A DNA stretch of 64,000 nucleotides. It comes from Maratus speciosus (Eukaryota > Arthropoda > Arachnida > Araneae > Salticidae). Positions 58,433 to 64,000 of the stretch are shown piece after piece. The notes beneath the pieces are model-generated. The model worked only from the letters and a program-made list of their open reading frames with translations. It did no database searches and was not told the origin of the DNA. Both the position numbers and the translations under genes were made by a program. How positions within the stretch are numbered: position 1 is the stretch's first letter; each line of letters begins with the position of its first letter. The stretch is taken from the NCBI GenBank assembly GCA_963932465.1, contig OZ010787.1, positions 34,972,087-35,036,086 on the forward strand, in the 5' to 3' direction.

Positions 58433-60727
58433 ATATATATATATAACCATTAAATAAACATTACCGACCATCCTCAAAAGCCGCATTATTGTGAATGCAT
58501 TGACAATAAAAATGGATGCCACAAACCTCTAATATAGAACTGTATGTATAAAATAAAGTACCTTATACTTAATTACAAGAATTAATAAGGAAGAATAAAA
58601 AAAGAAGAATATGGATTCCGAAAAAATTGAAAAACTTATATATTGAATTACGTTTTCAAGAGTACAGAATTCAATGATATAAGCAAATCGGTTGTTTTCT
58701 GTGAGAAAAAAGCTAAAAGTTGAAAATTTTTTTCTCCTGTACCCGAACAACCAATAGAACCAAAAGAATAGTCTCAAGATAAAAACAGAACATTATCAAA
58801 TGGCATAAAATGGAAAAACCTGAATAATTACCATTACATATAAAAAATGAACAAGAAAGAAAATAAATAAATAAAAAATGGATGTTTATAGAAGATTGTC
58901 AGATTCTAAAATTCCCAATATCCTAAAGATCACAAATATAGCGTGTGAATTATCTTCATAATTAGACATAAAAAAGCTAAAAAAATATGATTGTGACATT
59001 CAAACAAATTAAACCGATAATTAATCATGGAATACAAAGTTGAAAATAAAACAATATTAAAAAGTATAGAGGAATAATAATAAAAACTATTTACCCAATT
59101 TTAATACATGCAGTATAACATTAGTTATATCAAATAAACTTATATGTATAATAATCACTAAAAAGATGGTATACTATTATTAATTAATATGATATTGTCC
59201 TGAGTAGACTAAATTTTAAAAACAAGTTAATATTGAATTTGATTAAATAAGTTAAATTTAATATGAATTGAAATAAAAAGAAAAGTCACCAATTACATAT
59301 AAAACATCAAATCAACATCCATATAAAATACGTATTAGAAATGTAGTAATAATACTAAAGCCCCATCATTTTTTTTAATTAACCATTGCGTATTATCCAG
59401 ACAACAACACCCCCCTCCGCACTCAAACATCTACCCACCCAACCAGCCTATAGAGATTTTTTATTATTTTAGTTTTTAATTTTTTATAAATTTTTTTTAA
59501 TTTTATAAATTTTTTTTGTAATTTTGTTTACGCATGTGTTAATTTTTTTTTTTAAGATCATGTAAGTACTAATTGTATATTAATGAATATATGAATTTTT
59601 TTGGAAAATGGTTAATTAAAAAAAAATGATGGGGCTTTAGTATTATTACTACATTTCTAATACGTATTTTATATGGATGTTGATTTGATGTTTTATATGT
59701 ACATAGCTGCCAACTTGTACGGATTTTTCTCACCACTAAAATTTAATAGAAAATTTTATCAAAAACAATCGCCTAAATCTGACTTTTTCTAACGATTAAA
59801 CAATACAAAAATTTCTGTTAAATTTTAGTGGTAGCAAAAATCCGTACAAGTTGGCAGCTATGTATGTAATTGGTGGCTTTTCTTTTTATTTCAATTCATA
59901 TTAAATTTAACTTATTTAATCAAATTCAATATTAACTTGTTTTTAAAATTTAGTCTACTCAGGACAATATCATATTAATTAATAATAGTATACCATCTTT
60001 TTAGTGATTATTATACATATAAGTTTATTTGATATAACTAATGTTATACTGTATGTATTAAAATTGGGTAAATAGTTTTTATTATTATTCCTCTATACTT
60101 TTTAATATTGTTTTACTTTCAACTCTGTATTACATGATTAATTATCGGTTTAATTTGTTTGAATGTCACAATCATATTTTCTTTTAGCTTTTTTATGGCT
60201 AATTATGAAGATAATTCACACTATATTTGTGATCTTTAGGATATTGGGAATTTTAGAATCTGACAATCTTCTATAAACATCCATTATTTATTTATTTATT
60301 TATTTTCTTTCCTGTTCATTTTTTATATGTAGTGGTCATTATTCAGGTTTTTCCATTTTATGCCATTTGATAATGTTCTGTTTTTATCTTGAGACTATTC
60401 TTTTGGTTCTATTGGTTGTTCGGGTACAGGAGAAAAAAATTTTCAGCTTTTAGCTTTTTTCTCACAGAAAACCACCGATTTGCTTATATCATTGTATTCT
60501 GTATTCTTGAAAACGTAATTCAATATATAAGTTTTTCAATTTTATCGGAATCCATATTCTTCTTTTTTTATTCTTCCTTATTAATTCTTGTAAATAAGCA
60601 TAAGGTACTTTATTTTATACATACAGTTCTATATTATAGGTTTGTGGCATCCATTTTTATTGTCAATTCATTCACAATAATGCGGCTTTTGATGATGATC
60701 GGTAATGTTTATTTAATGGTTATATAT
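58433..60727. repeat. Giant inverted repeat (about 955 bp arms)
   Basis: The left arm 58433-59388 is matched in inverted orientation by 59608-60727 over its entire length, apart from a 163 bp insertion and its target duplication in the right arm. Divergence is a few percent with scattered substitutions. The 219 bp spacer is unrelated. Open frames in the arms (minus 58529-58777 and plus 60389-60730) are mirror images of each other, F/Y-rich and start at TTG; they are not convincing genes. Confidence 0.92.
59701..59863. mobile_element. 163 bp MITE with ACATAGCTGCCAACTTG ends and ATGT duplication
   Basis: ACATAGCTGCCAACTTGTAC at 59701 is inverted at the right end (to 59863). ATGT flanks both sides (59697-59700, 59864-59867). 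The opposite palindrome arm (near 59295-59305) has the uninterrupted sequence with a single ATGT, which directly demonstrates the insertion and the 4 bp duplication. Confidence 0.88.
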
Positions 60728-60901
60728 TAGCATTTAAATTATTATGCTGCATTTTGCGCATGTAATTATGAATGTAAGCTTTTTATGATGTTTTTTATTA
60801 TATCTTATCATTTTGAATTCAACAATTCATTTTGAATTATTTATTCCTTAATTGGTATCTTATATATATTTATATATACCTAGGTAGCTAAATGTTTTAG
60901 C

Positions 60902-60904
60902 AAT

Positions 60905-60941
<37 letters not shown>
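60902..60941. repeat. (TA)n microsatellite
   Basis: About 40 bp of alternating TA between the palindrome and the 325 bp satellite. Confidence 0.9.
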
Positions 60942-60943
<2 letters not shown>

Positions 60944-60952
60944 CATTTATCA

Positions 60953-62720
60953 CACTGTAACTCTCGTATTTATGAACCGATTTGGATGTAATTCGGTGTG
61001 TACATAGTACATAGCAATACCTCGACCGAGTTTGTTGGCCAGCTTCATCCGCCATTTTGTTTCAAAATGGCGGCCATTTAAAATTTTAAAAAAAATTTTA
61101 AATTTGAAATGTGGTACCAAAAAATTGAAAATGGAAAAATATTTTTTTTTTATGTATTTGACCTTTATACAAAGATTCAGGAACAGTTTTTGTTTCGTCT
61201 ATATCTTAAAAAATGGCTGAGTTGCAGCATTTTGAATTTCTAGAGTGGCTGCCATTTTGAAACGTCCTGAATTTTGTCACGCGACAAAAGGCGTATTTAT
61301 GAACCGATTTGGATGTAACTTCGTTTATACATAGTACATACCAATGTCTCGACCGAGTTCGTTGGCCAGCTTCATCCGCCATCTTGTTTAAAAATGGCGG
61401 CCATTTAAATTTTAAAAAAAAATTAAATTTGAAATGTGGTACCAAAAAATTGAAAATTGAAAAAAATATTTTTTCTTATGTGTTTCACCTTGATAAAAAG
61501 ATTCGGGAGCAGTTTTTGTTTCGTCTATATCTTAAAAAATGGCTGAGTTATAGCATTTTGAATTTCTAGCGTGGCTGATATTTTGAAACGTCCTGATATT
61601 TGTAACGTGATAACGGGCGTATTTATGAACCTATTTGGATGTACCTTGGTGTGTACATAGTACATACAAATATCTCGACCGAGTTCGTTGTCCAGCTTCA
61701 TCCGCCATCTTGTTTCAAAATGGCGACCATTTAAAAAATTTAAAAAAAAATAAAATTTAAAATGAGATACCAAAAAATCTGAAAATAAAAGATTTTTTTC
61801 GTATGTGTTTGAACTTAATACAAAGATTCCGGAACAGTTTTTGTTTCGTCTCTATCTAAAAAAATGGCTGAGTTATAGCATTTTGAATTTCTATTGTAGC
61901 TGACATTTTAAAACGACCTGATTTTTGTCACGCGATATCAGGCGTATTTATGAATTGGATGTAACTTGGTCTGCACATAGTACATACCAATGTATCGACC
62001 GAGTTCGTTGGCCAGCTTCATTCGCCATCTTGTTTCAAAAGGGTTGCCATTAAAAAAAAAAAATTAATTTAAAATGGGAAAATTATTAAAAAATTGGAAA
62101 ATGAAAAAGATTTTTTTTATGTGTTTGGCCTTGATACAAAGATTCCTGAGCAGTTTTTGTTTTTGAAAATTTGTTCTTTTGTTTATATCTTAAAAAATGG
62201 TTGAATTATAGCACTTTGAATTTCTAGCATGGGTAACATTTTGAAACGATCTTGTATTTGACACGCGATAACACACGTACTCGGCTATTTCGATGTAAGA
62301 AGGCATGTGGATAGTATACATCAATATCTCGACCTAGTTCATTGGCCAGCTTCATCAGCCATCTTGTTTCAAAATGGCGGCCATTAAATTAAAAAAAATT
62401 ATATTTAAAGTGAGGTGCAAAAAAATTAGAAATTGAAAAAGGTTTCTTTCTTAAGTATTTGACCTTGATATAAGGATTCAGGAGCATTTTTTGTTTGTCT
62501 TTATCTTAAAAAATGGCTCAAATATAGCATTTTCAATATGTAATGTGGGTGACATTTTGAAAAATCTGATTTTTTGCCTGCGAAAGCACTCGTATATATC
62601 AATCGATTCCGATGTGAGTGAGCATGTGCACAGCAATTACTAAGGTCTCGACCAAGTTCACTGGTTAGCCTCATCCACCATGTTGTCTTAAAATGGCAGG
62701 CACTTTAAGAAATCGCCGAA
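60953..62720. repeat. 325 bp satellite, about 5.5 units
   Basis: CGTATTTATGAACCGATTTGG-type starts occur at about 60967, 61291, 61618, 61943, 62277 and 62591. Spacing is 314-334 bp and divergence rises to the right. The better units contain ATCCGCCATCTTGTTTCAAA followed by ATGGCGGCCATTT. The protein-like frames here are by-products. Confidence 0.92.
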
Positions 62721-63110
62721 TTTGGCAGCCAAATATAAGTTACTTTAGATAAAATCAGCTTGGATAAAGCTGACTGATTTCGCGAAATTCTCATTCATAA
62801 TGATTTAGTATTGATAAAAATTGGTATTGAATCTCCTATATTCGGTTTCCTCTAAATTGAGCTTCGTGTGTTTGAATAATATAAGTTGGCTTTTTTAAAA
62901 TAAGGAATATGAAAGCTACCTCTTCCTCCCGGCACTGGGCGGAAGGACTTTTTTTTAATAGTGTTCGACCGAAACCAAAGCCGAATTTCTTTATTCTTCC
63001 TAAATTCGGGCAAAATCGGAAACAAAAAGGAAGCTGTCAAAAAAATTAAAGTTAATACATACATAAATTTATATAATTATTAATTAATTATGAGTATATA
63101 GAAACACATT
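62721..63110. other. No gene seen
   Basis: A short GC-richer patch (62915-63030) has a minus frame of 70 codons without a recognisable domain. Confidence 0.35.
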
Positions 63111-63119
63111 TCTAACAAA

Positions 63120-63134
63120 CATACACACACACCA

Positions 63135-63215
<81 letters not shown>
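63120..63215. repeat. (CA)n(TA)n compound microsatellite
   Basis: Roughly 40 bp of CA repeats followed by about 50 bp of TA repeats. Confidence 0.95.
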
Positions 63216-63219
<4 letters not shown>

Positions 63220-64000
63220 TATATTTGTGTGCGTGCATAATTTTCAAAGAAAAACAAAACATAAATAATACAGCTTTTATATTTTATTATTTTATAACTT
63301 ATAATCATATGTATTTAACCATAATTAATTAAGAATGTAGTTAAAAAATGGAGAACAAATTCAATAATGAACATTTAATTTATTTGTTATAAACATATAA
63401 AATGATTAAAAAATAATGTTATTTAAAAATAATGAATTTAATCAATATTATTAATTTTAATACCTTCTATATTTACCACCTTTTATGCGAATACATATGT
63501 GCGGCTCATTGCAAACAAGGGTGCCGTATTTGGGAAGGCTAGGAGGCGGGCCAGATGCCCCTAAAAGAATATGGTAAGAATGTACCAGTCATTATATGTC
63601 AGATTTAAAAGATTCCCAAAAGCGAAAATAACTTGTTAAATCTGACTAAAAGATGAACATTAGCATTAAGATGACACTTTAAGCCTAGAAATTGTTATGA
63701 ATTTTATTTTCCATTTCAACATTTTCAAAGTGAGACTTTTAACAATTTAGAGTACTTTAGCTAATTTTAAAAATATATGTAAGAATATAAATGTATAATT
63801 TTTTTCTCAGATGTGCACAGCAAGATCAAAATAAATATTTGCTCACTCCCCTCCGAAAAAAACTTTTCCACCCCCCCCCCTCCAAAGAAAGTTTTGAAAT
63901 GGCGCCACTGCTTCGAAATTTTATCTGCGGGGTTCGCGAAATTTTATCCCAATTTGGCTCTCTGTGCCTCTGAACAAAAATTTTTATTTTCATATAAAAT
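63216..64000. other. No gene seen up to the window edge
   Basis: AT-rich, with C runs at 63871-63880. The TTTTTTTCTCAG acceptor near 63810, read in phase 1, does not give FGF-like sequence. Confidence 0.4.

Noticed and set aside
58529..60730. Two nearly identical long frames on opposite strands
   Set aside because: They are mirror copies in the arms of the giant palindrome, start at TTG and are dominated by F, Y and I. Duplication explains the similarity, not selection.
61032..61773. Several overlapping frames on both strands in the 325 bp satellite
   Set aside because: They repeat with the satellite unit and arise from its periodicity.
63080..63308. Frames of alternating I/Y and C/V
   Set aside because: Translation of the (CA)n(TA)n microsatellite.
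1..64000. CRISPR arrays, operons, bacterial promoters or terminators
   Set aside because: Nothing prokaryotic is present. Repeats are eukaryotic satellites, microsatellites and transposons.

Overview
This window is AT-rich (roughly 30% GC by eye), gene-poor eukaryotic DNA. Canonical GT-AG splice sites, long introns, tRNA-like SINE fragments, TA- and TTAA-flanked DNA transposons and long satellite arrays indicate an animal genome. The mix (Tc3-like mariner, pogo, piggyBac, an FGF8-like gene) fits an arthropod, and I lean towards an arachnid such as a spider. That assignment is inference.

Host genes. The best host gene is a plus-strand, incomplete FGF-type signalling gene. A signal-peptide start is split over 32723-32733 and 32783-32837. 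An exon at 53858-54026 carries the first part of an FGF8-like beta-trefoil core. The intron between them is about 21 kb and the remaining core exons must lie beyond the right edge. Inside that intron, 50970-51228 is a small single-pass membrane-protein frame of about 85 residues with one frameshift; it may be a pseudogene or a nested gene. No other convincing host gene was found. Most other open frames are AT-rich or repeat-derived noise.

Mobile DNA. The one intact transposase gene is in a complete Tc3-like element (38904-40429, CDS 39208-40203, DD34E, TA duplication). Decayed transposase pieces are Tc1-like (10119-10229), piggyBac-like (29555-30060) and pogo/Tigger-like (35882-36424). Non-autonomous elements fill much of the rest. 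They include pogo-type (5327-7463, 7828-8398), TTAA-flanked (12.5, 18.7, 21.8, 22.4, 31.8, 40.5 and 56.5 kb), TA-flanked palindromic (34374-35672, 45608-46472), other long-TIR elements (24599-26510, 27322-27883, 42855-43688, 55090-57749), and two families with subterminal inverted repeats and internal tandem repeats (3709-4654 and 5825-6780; 15337-18527 and 36961-37867).

Satellites and palindromes. A roughly 150 bp satellite (15930-18300) lies inside one of those elements. A roughly 325 bp satellite with paired YY1/PHO-like motifs covers 60953-62720. A giant inverted repeat (58433-60727) has one arm split by a small element, so the other arm preserves the empty site.

Layout. 0-15 kb: SINE fragments, pogo elements and MITEs. 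15-18.5 kb: satellite-bearing element. 18.7-32.3 kb: TTAA and long-TIR elements with a piggyBac relic. 32.7 kb: start of the FGF-like gene. 34-50 kb: TE-filled intron with the live-looking Tc3 element. 51 and 54 kb: small gene or pseudogene and the FGF core exon. 55-64 kb: composite element, giant palindrome, satellite and microsatellites.
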